Source: CAIXYX01 sp043806415
GTDB taxonomy: Archaea; Micrarchaeota; Micrarchaeia; Anstonellales; Anstonellaceae
NCBI GenBank assembly: GCA_043806415.1
Contig: JAZDHB010000104.1
Coordinates: 1 to 8,089 of the forward strand
Direction: 5' to 3'
DNA: 8,089 bases
The translations under genes and the position numbers were made by a program. Shown here piece by piece: positions 1 to 4,210 of the stretch. Position 1 is the first letter of the stretch. Each line of letters starts with the position of its first letter. The notes below the pieces were generated by a model that was given only the letters and a program-made list of their open reading frames with translations, was not told the origin of the DNA and made no database searches.

Positions 1-297
1 GCTGTGAAGCTGGACGGCATCGACCGTGACCTGGATGCTGCTCACCGCACCCATGTCGGCCGCTTTATCCGTCGCGGTGACCACCACCCGGCCGCTGTTG
101 GGATAGGGCGCCGCGCCGACCCCGTTGGGCGGGCTCCCGCCAGACGGATAGGACTGCACCCCGCCTGCGCCCGGGTTCGCGCCGGGGGCGGCCGATGGCA
201 GATAGCCGCCGGAAGCACCGGACTGCGCGCAGCCGAACAGTAGAAGCCCGGTCAAGCTTAGACCAAGCACGAGCATCCATATGTGTTGTCCTGACAT
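1..297 (-). CDS. Secreted lipoprotein, N-terminal part, with start of a DUF4382-like domain (runs off window)
   Basis: Ninety-nine codons are present, reading off the left edge. The protein begins MSGQHIWM, then a hydrophobic stretch (residues 8-21) ending in the lipobox LLLFGC, so Cys23 would be the lipid-anchored residue after signal-peptide cleavage. A Gly/Pro/Ser/Ala-rich spacer (about 24-68) follows. From about residue 69 the pattern GRVVVTATDKAADMGAVSS and then IQVTVDAVQLHS matches, from memory, the beginning of DUF4382, a beta-rich domain of unknown role found in surface lipoproteins of archaea and bacteria. The ATG at 297 is chosen because GAGGTGGT lies 3 nt upstream (308-301, minus). 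The protein is inferred to face outward from the membrane; its ligand is unknown. The lipoprotein call is firm; the DUF4382 call rests on about 30 residues. Confidence 0.8.
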   Translation of the reverse strand, partial: MSGQHIWMLVLGLSLTGLLLFGCAQSGASGGYLPSAAPGANPGAGGVQSYPSGGSPPNGVGAAPYPNSGRVVVTATDKAADMGAVSSIQVTVDAVQLHS

Positions 298-327
298 ATG
301 ACCACCTCGAGAGGATGAAAACGGGGT

Positions 328-337
328 AGTATAAAAT
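328..337 (-). promoter_or_regulatory. Candidate TATA box for the lipoprotein gene
   Basis: On the minus strand ATTTTATACT lies about 31-40 bp upstream of the ATG at 297. It would start transcription around 306, right at the Shine-Dalgarno sequence. A second candidate, TTTAATATATG (about 376-366), would give a leader of roughly 45-50 nt that retains the whole Shine-Dalgarno. The sequence does not decide between them. Confidence 0.4.
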
Positions 338-453
338 GATTTCTATTTCATATTACCATCAGCTCATATATTAAACGACAAATTTCTGGTTTATAATGGT
401 GCCCACGACGAAGAAAATGCACGGCCATCTCTTCGAGCTGACGCTCGCAACGT

Positions 454-459
454 AAAAAA
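454..459 (-). terminator. Oligo-T terminator of tRNA-Leu
   Basis: Six T residues on the minus strand follow the discriminator base of tRNA-Leu directly. Archaeal RNA polymerase terminates at such T-runs without needing a hairpin. The run also shows that CCA is not encoded in the gene. Confidence 0.6.
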
Positions 460-504
460 TGGAGGGGGAGGGATTTGAACCCACGAACACCTAAGTGACA
501 GGAT

Positions 505-686
505 GTCTCAAGCAACGATCTGCCATAAGACCATGACTCAGGAAGGGAACAACGCGACGGCGAATTCCGAGGATATTTCGGGCACCGGCATCAACAGATG
601 CCGGGACTTCGGCCCCAAGGGGCCGAAGCAGATTGCCATGGGTCGTTCATTTTCCGAGGTTTTTCGCCCTCCGGGCGAAAAAGCTC
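505..686 (-). other. tRNA-Leu intron with canonical BHB splice motif and three strong hairpins
   Basis: The intron sits between tRNA positions 37 and 38. Exon nucleotides 32-35 (CTCA) pair with intron TGAG (510-507), giving the 4-bp central helix. The 5' bulge is G36-A37-|-G and the 3' bulge is A-C-|-A38, which are the two 3-nt bulges cut by archaeal splicing endonuclease. An inner AGC/GCT helix (685-683 with 513-511) closes the intron. At 182 nt it is long for an archaeal tRNA intron. Inside are three hairpins: 660-682 (10-bp stem, TCC loop on plus), 607-628 (9 bp) and 585-604 (8 bp). No protein gene is evident. The intron may only carry a repeat insertion, or may be a processed structured RNA. 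Confidence 0.9.
585..628. repeat. Copy B of a two-hairpin structured repeat, inside the tRNA-Leu intron
   Basis: On the plus strand, CCGGCATC-AACA-GATGCCGG (585-604) is followed by GA and then a CTTCGGCCC/GGGCCGAAG hairpin (607-628), then CAG. The element at 2232-2275 has the same order: a CCGGCA..TGCCGG hairpin, GA, a TTCG..CGAA hairpin, then CAG. Differences fall mostly in loops or as paired changes (A-T to T-A in stem 1, T-A to C-G in stem 2), indicating that the structure is conserved. A weak outer pairing GGCA (581-584) with TGCC (634-637) may close it as a junction. Confidence 0.7.
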
Positions 687-752
687 TCTGAGTCCTGCGC
701 ATTTGACCAAGCTTTGCTACCCCTCCGCAAGACAGTATGGATTGGGATGCCC

Positions 753-764
753 AAATTTAAAAAA
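753..764 (-). promoter_or_regulatory. TATA box of tRNA-Leu
   Basis: The minus-strand sequence TTTTTTAAATTT lies 27-38 bp upstream of the tRNA 5' end, the expected place for an archaeal TATA box. It is the only clearly AT-rich stretch between 727 and 854. Confidence 0.6.
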
Positions 765-809
765 GGATGAGCGGGGCAAAATCCAGAACGGGAACGCGGC
801 CGGATGGGG

Positions 810-849
810 CTTCCTTGCGACCGTCCGGACTTCTTGGCGACCGTTCGGG
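810..849. repeat. Imperfect 20-bp tandem duplication
   Basis: CTTCCTTGCGACCGTCCGGA (810-829) and CTTCTTGGCGACCGTTCGGG (830-849) abut and match at 16 of 20 positions. They end 5 bp before the stop codon of the minus-strand gene at 855. No function is evident; this may be decayed duplication or part of the 3' untranslated region. Confidence 0.5.
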
Positions 850-854
850 CGTCG

Positions 855-2138
855 CTAGGCTTTGCGCCCCGACCACGCGGCCACGGCCTCGCGGGAGATG
901 AGGCGAAGGGAAACGTTCGGGTCGCGCCCGGAGAGCCGGCCCAGCAAGAAGAGGATGCGGGTGCGCAACGCGGCCGGGAGGCGGGGGCGCTCGGGCGCGA
1001 GCTTCGCCAGTTCGGACACCACCATCACTTTCTGGGCGATGTCGGCGTCGGGCTGGTCGAGCAGGTCAGCAAGGTCGGAAGCGTATTCGACAACGGCGCG
1101 GGATGGGGGGAATATCTCGGAGGAGGTCGGCGGAACGCCGCTCACCGGTTCAAAAGCCGGACTAGACGGAGGCGACGGCTCGGAGGCCGGCATTTGGATG
1201 GCCGGCAGGAGATGAACGGGAATCGTGGTGGATTTGGTGCGCACCGGGCGCCGGAAGTGGGCGGAAGAGTTCGCGGAGCGCACAGGAGAAGGCGGAGTGG
1301 GCAGAACAGACGCCGGTCGGTTTTCGCCGGGCTGGAGTGCCGGCCCGGAGGCGGATGACAAGGCAGGTACGCGGCCCATTGGCCGGATCGGCACGACATA
1401 GCGGCCCTTGAGACGATAGCCTTCGGCAGGCAACGAGGCAGGTGAGGCGGGCGCCGGGACTTCGGGGCCCGAAGAGGCGTTTGGGGAGAGGGCGGTGCCG
1501 ACCGCTTCGGCGAGCGGGGCCATGTAGCGGCCGTGGGCGCGCAGATCGCCGGATGGGGTTTTCTCGATTCCCAAGAAGCGGGCCATCTGCCGGTCGCATT
1601 CCGCCCAGACGTCGAGCTGGAGGGCGTATTCGCGGCGCACGGCGGGCTGGTTGGGGTCGAGGCGGCCGGAGCGGATTTCTCCCTGCAAACGGGAAAGGTT
1701 CTTGATGACGCTGCTGATGCGCCGCTGGGAGGCGAGAATCCGCTCGATGTGCTGGGCGGCGGCAGGCAATGGGAGCGAACGCTTCTCGGACCGGCTTTTC
1801 GCCTCCGCGTATTCCTGGGCGAGCGCCTCCAGTTCGGTGCGCGCCGGTAGGATATAGGCGCCGACGATATTCTCCGCCTCGGAGAGGCGGGGCGGGGTGG
1901 CGCCGGGAAGGACGACGCCCTCGAGCATCGAGTAGACGGCCAGCTTGCCGGGGCGGTCCATGGAGCGCATGAGCTGGTCCAGGCGCTTGGAGGAAAGGAA
2001 GACGGCGCGGGACACGTCCATGATCTGGGCGTGGAGCGCGTCCCAGTCGTACGGGGCGGCCGGAGAGGAAGAGGATGGGCCGGGGGTTCGGCGTTTGACA
2101 ATGAATTTAAGGGGCTTGGCGGCTGCTTTCGCGCCCAT
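855..2138 (-). CDS. Unrecognised protein: helical N- and C-terminal regions joined by a long Pro/Ser-rich linker
   Basis: This gives 427 aa from the ATG at 2138. A GTG at 2147 would add three residues, but GGTG (2148-2145) placed 6 nt before the ATG looks like its Shine-Dalgarno sequence. Numbering from the GTG: residues 1-32 are basic and then Ser/Pro-rich. Residues 33-195 are predicted mostly helical, charged and rich in heptad-like Leu/Ile spacing (e.g. HIERILASQRRISSVIKNL), suggesting a coiled-coil or bundle. Residues 222-345 are a low-complexity Pro/Ser/Ala linker, and 346-430 form a compact helical C-terminus. A short motif occurs twice, LRAHGRYMAPL (202-212) and YRLKGRYVVPI (244-254). 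No signal peptide, transmembrane segment or catalytic motif is visible, so a cytoplasmic scaffold or binding role is only a guess. It stands alone between two tRNA genes. Confidence 0.7.
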   Translation of the reverse strand: MGAKAAAKPLKFIVKRRTPGPSSSSPAAPYDWDALHAQIMDVSRAVFLSSKRLDQLMRSMDRPGKLAVYSMLEGVVLPGATPPRLSEAENIVGAYILPARTELEALAQEYAEAKSRSEKRSLPLPAAAQHIERILASQRRISSVIKNLSRLQGEIRSGRLDPNQPAVRREYALQLDVWAECDRQMARFLGIEKTPSGDLRAHGRYMAPLAEAVGTALSPNASSGPEVPAPASPASLPAEGYRLKGRYVVPIRPMGRVPALSSASGPALQPGENRPASVLPTPPSPVRSANSSAHFRRPVRTKSTTIPVHLLPAIQMPASEPSPPSSPAFEPVSGVPPTSSEIFPPSRAVVEYASDLADLLDQPDADIAQKVMVVSELAKLAPERPRLPAALRTRILFLLGRLSGRDPNVSLRLISREAVAAWSGRKA

Positions 2139-2168
2139 GGGGGACACCGGGCGGATGACGGCGGGAAT

Positions 2169-2180
2169 CTTTAAAAATCA
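2169..2180 (-). promoter_or_regulatory. TATA box for the 855-2138 gene
   Basis: On the minus strand TGATTTTTAAAG lies 31-42 bp upstream of the ATG at 2138. Transcription would begin near 2147, giving a leader of about ten nucleotides, or a leaderless message if the GTG at 2147 is used. Confidence 0.5.
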
Positions 2181-2216
2181 GTTGACGAGAGATGGCCGCC
2201 CGGGCAAGAAAGAATG

Positions 2217-2310
2217 ATGGGGCTGCTGAGACCGGCAACCCGAGGTTGCCGGGATTTCGCCCGCAGGCGAAACAGCAGCCTGCATGTGAAAATATATGGG
2301 GCTGCTGAGA
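2217..2310. repeat. 15-bp direct repeat of the tRNA-Pro 3' end (att-like)
   Basis: ATGGGGCTGCTGAGA occurs at 2217-2231 and at 2296-2310, 79 bp start to start. The second copy is the 3' end of tRNA-Pro: discriminator, whole acceptor 3' strand and T-stem 3' strand, plus one base on each side. Duplication of a tRNA 3' end is the signature left by tyrosine-recombinase integration, but only 64 bp lie between the copies and no integrase is present. If it is an att pair, the element has been lost. The repeat may instead be part of the structured element itself. Confidence 0.75.
2221..2280 (-). ncRNA. Copy A of the structured repeat: perfect three-way junction just downstream of tRNA-Pro
   Basis: All 60 bases fold, with both strands symmetric. 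Outer stem GGCTGCTG (2221-2228) pairs with CAGCAGCC (2273-2280), 8 bp. The inner hairpins are CCGGCAACC-CGA-GGTTGCCGG (2232-2252, 9 bp) and TTTCGCC-CGCA-GGCGAAA (2255-2272, 7 bp), with no mismatch in any stem. It lies 17 nt past the 3' end of tRNA-Pro on the same strand, so it could be co-transcribed with it. Read that way, it ends in CAGCAGCCCCA, exactly like the tRNA acceptor end. Possible identities are a small RNA, a processing or termination structure, or a REP/MITE-like palindromic repeat (a related copy is at 585-628). The structure is certain; that it is a functional RNA is inference. Confidence 0.5.
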
Positions 2311-2369
2311 TTTGAACTCAGACCTCCGCGTCCCGAACGCGGAAGCATACCAGGTTAGCACACAGCCCC
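2297..2369 (-). tRNA. tRNA-Pro (anticodon CGG)
   Basis: A 73-nt tRNA without intron or encoded CCA. Acceptor GGGGCTG (2369-2363) pairs with CAGCCCC (2304-2298), and the discriminator is A (2297). Anticodon stem CCGCG/CGCGG encloses loop TTCGGGA, giving anticodon CGG (2335-2333) with the expected G37. The T-arm CTGAG-TTCAAAT-CTCAG is perfect. The D-arm contains AACCTGGTA and, as in other archaeal tRNA-Pro genes, does not start with a strong 10-25 pair (here T-T). It reads CCG. No convincing TATA box is seen 25-40 bp upstream; the nearest candidate, TATAAAAA on the minus strand (2490-2483), is more than 110 bp away. Confidence 0.95.
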
Positions 2370-2491
2370 AAGACAAAACGCAGGGGGAACACTCGCTCTT
2401 CAGATGTCCCCCTTCATTTTTTCCTTGATTTTCTGATTCCTCCTATGGGAAAACAAATTACTTCCCTTATGGCGCATCGAAGATTTTTATA

Positions 2492-2515
2492 CCTATGGCG
2501 CCGCGGCGCCATAGG
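2492..2515. repeat. Perfect 24-nt palindrome beside a TATA-like box
   Basis: The half-site CCTATGGCGCCG (2492-2503) is followed immediately by its exact reverse complement (2504-2515). TTTTTATA at 2484-2491 abuts it, and a partial half-site (TTATGGCGC) occurs at 2468-2476. It could be a dimeric regulator site next to a promoter, or a hairpin. No gene obviously depends on it. Confidence 0.75.
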
Positions 2516-2579
2516 GCGGAGGAGAGCCGGCCGCTTGCGCCGAGTGGCGGATTGATAAGCGGAAAAATGGGAAACCTGC

Positions 2580-2644
2580 AAAAAAGATAAAAGAAAAAGA
2601 TGGGCAACGGCCGCCCCGCACTTCGCCGACGGCAGCCGTTGCCC
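2580..2644 (-). terminator. Hairpin plus T-rich terminator of the two small minus-strand genes
   Basis: On the minus strand, GGGCAACGGC (2644-2635) pairs with GCCGTTGCCC (2611-2602), a 10-bp stem. It is followed by three T-runs, ATCTTTTTCTTTTATCTTTTTT (ending near 2580). It lies about 100 nt after the stop codon at 2743, so it would end the message of the two small genes upstream. Confidence 0.65.
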
Positions 2645-2742
2645 GTTCGGGATTCACCCCCTTGCCCGACTTTTCCTTGCCGATTTTTTCGGCCCCGCTC
2701 TTCCCTGCGGATTCCTGCTTGCCAGCAAGATACTCCAGATCG

Positions 2743-2901
2743 TCAGCGCAAGGCGCCGGACGAGTGCAGCTTCCGCCCGCTCTCGTGCGCGCGCTCTTGC
2801 AGATAGGAAAGCGTGTCGGCCGTCTTGGACGGATAGGCGCTGCCCCAGCTTGAAAAAGGCAGCTCCCAGACTTGATGCAGGCTTTGGGATTTTTTGCCCA
2901 T
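2743..2901 (-). CDS. Small unrecognised protein (52 aa) with an ELPFSSWG motif
   Basis: The frame starts at ATG 2901 with GGAG (2912-2909) 7 nt upstream, only 4 nt after the stop codon of the preceding small gene, so the two are probably translated together. The product starts MGKKSQSLHQVWELPFSSWG (1-20), continues SAYPSKTADTLSYLQERAHE and ends basic (SGRKLHSSGALR). The second half looks helical (TADTLSYLQERAHESGRK). It is soluble, with no cysteines and no signal peptide. The segment ELPFSSWG (13-20) resembles EIVFGSWG in the neighbouring product. I do not recognise the family. Support for its reality is the ribosome-binding site, the coupling, the protein-like composition and the downstream terminator. 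Confidence 0.6.
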   Translation of the reverse strand: MGKKSQSLHQVWELPFSSWGSAYPSKTADTLSYLQERAHESGRKLHSSGALR

Positions 2902-2905
2902 GGAC

Positions 2906-3034
2906 TCACTCCCCCAAGTCAGAGCGCACGCGGCGCTCCTCCCAGTCTTCGCCCCAGCTCCCGAAGACGATCTCCCCGATCAGCTTCATGGGGCCGCTCG
3001 ATTTCTGTTTCAGCCACCTCTCCACCCGGTACAT
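2906..3034 (-). CDS. Small unrecognised protein (42 aa) with an EIVFGSWG motif
   Basis: ATG at 3034 is preceded by GGTGA (3044-3040) with a 5-nt spacer, the same kind of ribosome-binding site as the CBS and zinc-protein genes use. A minus-strand TATA-like ATTATATG (3075-3068) would place the transcript start about ten nucleotides before the ATG. The product (MYRVERWLKQKSSGPM...) is basic at the N-terminus, contains EIVFGSWGEDWEERR (21-35) and ends SDLGE. It is the first gene of a two-gene unit with 2743-2901 and diverges from the double-Lrp regulator, which makes it a candidate target of that regulator. The family is not recognised. Confidence 0.6.
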   Translation of the reverse strand: MYRVERWLKQKSSGPMKLIGEIVFGSWGEDWEERRVRSDLGE

Positions 3035-3065
3035 TTCCCTCACCCCCGCTGGGATGAACAAGGCT

Positions 3066-3117
3066 GGACATATAATAATAATCGGATAATAAATGGTGTA
3101 TTTTTGATTATAAATGG
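3066..3117. promoter_or_regulatory. Divergent promoter region with a 21-bp-spaced direct repeat (candidate Lrp operator)
   Basis: GATAATAAATGG (3085-3096) and GATTATAAATGG (3106-3117) match at 11 of 12 positions and start 21 bp apart, two turns of the helix, so both face the same side of the DNA. The second copy overlaps a plus-strand TATA candidate (ATTATAAAT, about 3107-3115, 51-59 bp before the regulator ATG). The first lies just upstream of the minus-strand TATA candidate (3075-3068) of the small genes. This is the arrangement expected for an Lrp-type protein controlling itself and its divergent neighbours; binding is inferred. Confidence 0.45.
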
Positions 3118-3165
3118 CAAAAAATACAAAAATATTAAAAATATTGGCATGAAATAGGAACACAT

Positions 3166-4170
3166 ATGCAAGACGCCCCCCGTCCCCTCGACGCGCTTGA
3201 CCGCAAAATACTCTACTGGATGGACTGCGACTGCCGTACGTCCGTCCGCGCGCTGGCCCGCAAGCTGCGCGTGTCCCCCTCGAGGCTGCACTACCGCCTC
3301 CAGCAGCTCGTCCAAGACGGCGTGATCAAGAGTTTCGTGACGGTAATCAACTACCGCCTGCTCGGCTACCGCTCGTACGGAGTGCATTACAAGCTGCGCG
3401 AGCTTGGGCCGGACGAGGTCGAGCATGTGATGCGCAAGATCGCGCGGGATCCGAGGGTGCTGGACATGTTCCTCTGCGAAGGCACGTTCAACGCCCATAT
3501 CGCGTTCCTGGCCAAAGAACTGGAGGAGACCGAGGATATCATCTGGGACGTGCGCGACCAGCTCTCGAAGTACATCATCGACGAGAAACGCACCATCCGT
3601 CTCAAGTCGTACCTCTACCACCGCAGCGAGCTGCTGCCCCGCAGCAGCGAAGAGCCCGACCGGTCGGTGCTGACCATGGAGAAGACCCCCCAGCCGGCGC
3701 AACTGGACGAGGACGACCGGCGCATCCTCACGGCGATGTCCGTGCACGCCGACTGGCCGGTCTGGAAGATCGCGAAGGCGGCAGGGGTCAGCGGACCGAA
3801 GGCGTACGCGCGCATCAAGCGCCTCGAGGGAGCCGGCATCATCCAAGGCTACCGGCTCGTCCTGGACCCCAACACGTCCGGATTCGCGTACTTTAGGGTG
3901 GTCGTCAAGCTCCACTACATCCCGCCCGAGCGGCGCGACGAGCTGATGAAGTTCCTCCAGAGCCTTCCCTCCATCGACCGGTGCACGTTCACCTACGGGG
4001 ACTACGACCTCTCCTACGACCTTTTGGTGGAGAACACGGCGGCGCTGCGGGAGGTGATGAACCAGGTGTACGGAAGATTCCGCAACGAGGTCATCACGCA
4101 GGATTGGGTGCGCGTGTCAAGAATTATTAAATTCAGCTACTTCCAAACAGGCATGCCCCATAGAATATGA
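3166..4170 (+). CDS. Double-length Lrp/AsnC-type transcriptional regulator (two HTH plus two effector-like domains)
   Basis: 334 aa in two similar halves. Residues 8-57 form a winged HTH of the Lrp/AsnC type (LDRKILYWMDCDCRTSVRAL, then the recognition segment VSPSRLHYRLQQLVQDGVI). Residues 58-155 form a ligand/oligomerisation-like domain (VINYRLLGYRSYGVHYKL...). A linker at 156-178 leads to a second HTH (179-229: DEDDRRILTAMSVHADWPVW, then VSGPKAYARIKRLEGAGIIQ) and a second effector-like domain (230-328). A standard Lrp protein is about 150 aa with one of each, so this is a tandem duplication or fusion that could act as a covalent dimer. The ATG at 3166 has a weak AGGA 7 nt upstream and an AT-rich promoter. 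argS starts 40 nt downstream in the same direction, so they may share a transcript. The effector cannot be read from the sequence. Confidence 0.88.
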   Translation: MQDAPRPLDALDRKILYWMDCDCRTSVRALARKLRVSPSRLHYRLQQLVQDGVIKSFVTVINYRLLGYRSYGVHYKLRELGPDEVEHVMRKIARDPRVLDMFLCEGTFNAHIAFLAKELEETEDIIWDVRDQLSKYIIDEKRTIRLKSYLYHRSELLPRSSEEPDRSVLTMEKTPQPAQLDEDDRRILTAMSVHADWPVWKIAKAAGVSGPKAYARIKRLEGAGIIQGYRLVLDPNTSGFAYFRVVVKLHYIPPERRDELMKFLQSLPSIDRCTFTYGDYDLSYDLLVENTAALREVMNQVYGRFRNEVITQDWVRVSRIIKFSYFQTGMPHRI

Positions 4171-4210
4171 GGGGACGGGCGCGGCATGCCCGAAAACGGA
4201 TCGACGCGGG

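Larger units (their letters stand above)
460..726 (-). tRNA. tRNA-Leu (anticodon CAG), interrupted by a 182-nt intron
   Basis: Exon 1 is 726-687 and exon 2 is 504-460, giving an 85-nt class II tRNA. The acceptor stem GGAGGGG (726-720) pairs perfectly with CCCCTCC (467-461), and the discriminator is A (460), as in archaeal tRNA-Leu. The D-arm has GC(A)...TGGTCAAA...(T)GC, and anticodon stem CAGGA (697-693) pairs with TCCTG. The loop is CTCAGAA with anticodon CAG at 690-688. The variable arm is long (CAC-TTAG-GTG), and the T-arm is GTGGG-TTCAAAT-CCCTC with one T-T mismatch. The long variable arm, A73 and anticodon agree on leucine. CCA is absent and must be added after transcription. Position 37 is A, unusual for a CNN-reading tRNA, where G37 (m1G) is expected. 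It should decode CUG, a frequent codon in a GC-rich genome. Confidence 0.93.
2370..2742. other. Gene-free, hairpin-rich intergenic region
   Basis: I see no convincing gene here; the open frames are made of low-complexity translation without supported starts. The stretch holds several inverted repeats. GGGGG(A)ACA / TGTCCCCC (2383-2412) is followed by TTCATTTTTT on the plus strand. The palindrome at 2492-2515 has its own entry. CCGCTT / AAGCGG (2531-2562) encloses CGCC-GAGT-GGCG. The terminator at 2580-2644 has its own entry. TTTTTATA (2484-2491) reads as a TATA box in either direction (TATAAAAA on minus), but no start codon follows at a sensible distance. Confidence 0.6.

Noticed and set aside
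345..425. 26-codon minus-strand frame starting MAVHFLRRGHHYKP
   Set aside because: No ribosome-binding site, atypical composition, and it overlaps the promoter candidates of the lipoprotein gene.
505..686. C/D-box guide RNA in the tRNA-Leu intron
   Set aside because: There is a CTGA (541-538, minus) and a loose C-box-like ATGAACGA (650-643), but no proper RUGAUGA box or paired C'/D' set.
503..691. Plus-strand 62-codon frame across the tRNA-Leu gene
   Set aside because: It lies opposite the intron and exon 2 of a well-supported tRNA and has no start signals.
1142..2101. 319-codon minus-strand frame overlapping the 855-2138 gene
   Set aside because: Composition is almost only Pro, Arg, Ser and Ala, typical of the wrong frame of GC-rich coding DNA; the other frame has balanced composition and start signals.
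2221..2280. A second, degenerate tRNA downstream of tRNA-Pro
   Set aside because: It ends like a tRNA but has only two inner hairpins, no anticodon-type 7-nt loop and no TTCAAAT loop.
2403..2477. 25-codon minus-strand frame starting MRHKGSNLF
   Set aside because: The start lies too near the TATAAAAA box to be within the transcript, and no Shine-Dalgarno precedes it.
2493..2909. 138-codon minus-strand frame from GTG 2909
   Set aside because: It overlaps the better supported 52-aa frame, runs through the terminator and palindrome, and becomes low-complexity; no ribosome-binding site fits its start.
3040..3915. 291-codon minus-strand frame opposite the Lrp regulator
   Set aside because: It is antisense to a gene with clear HTH domains, and its end covers the AT-rich promoter region.
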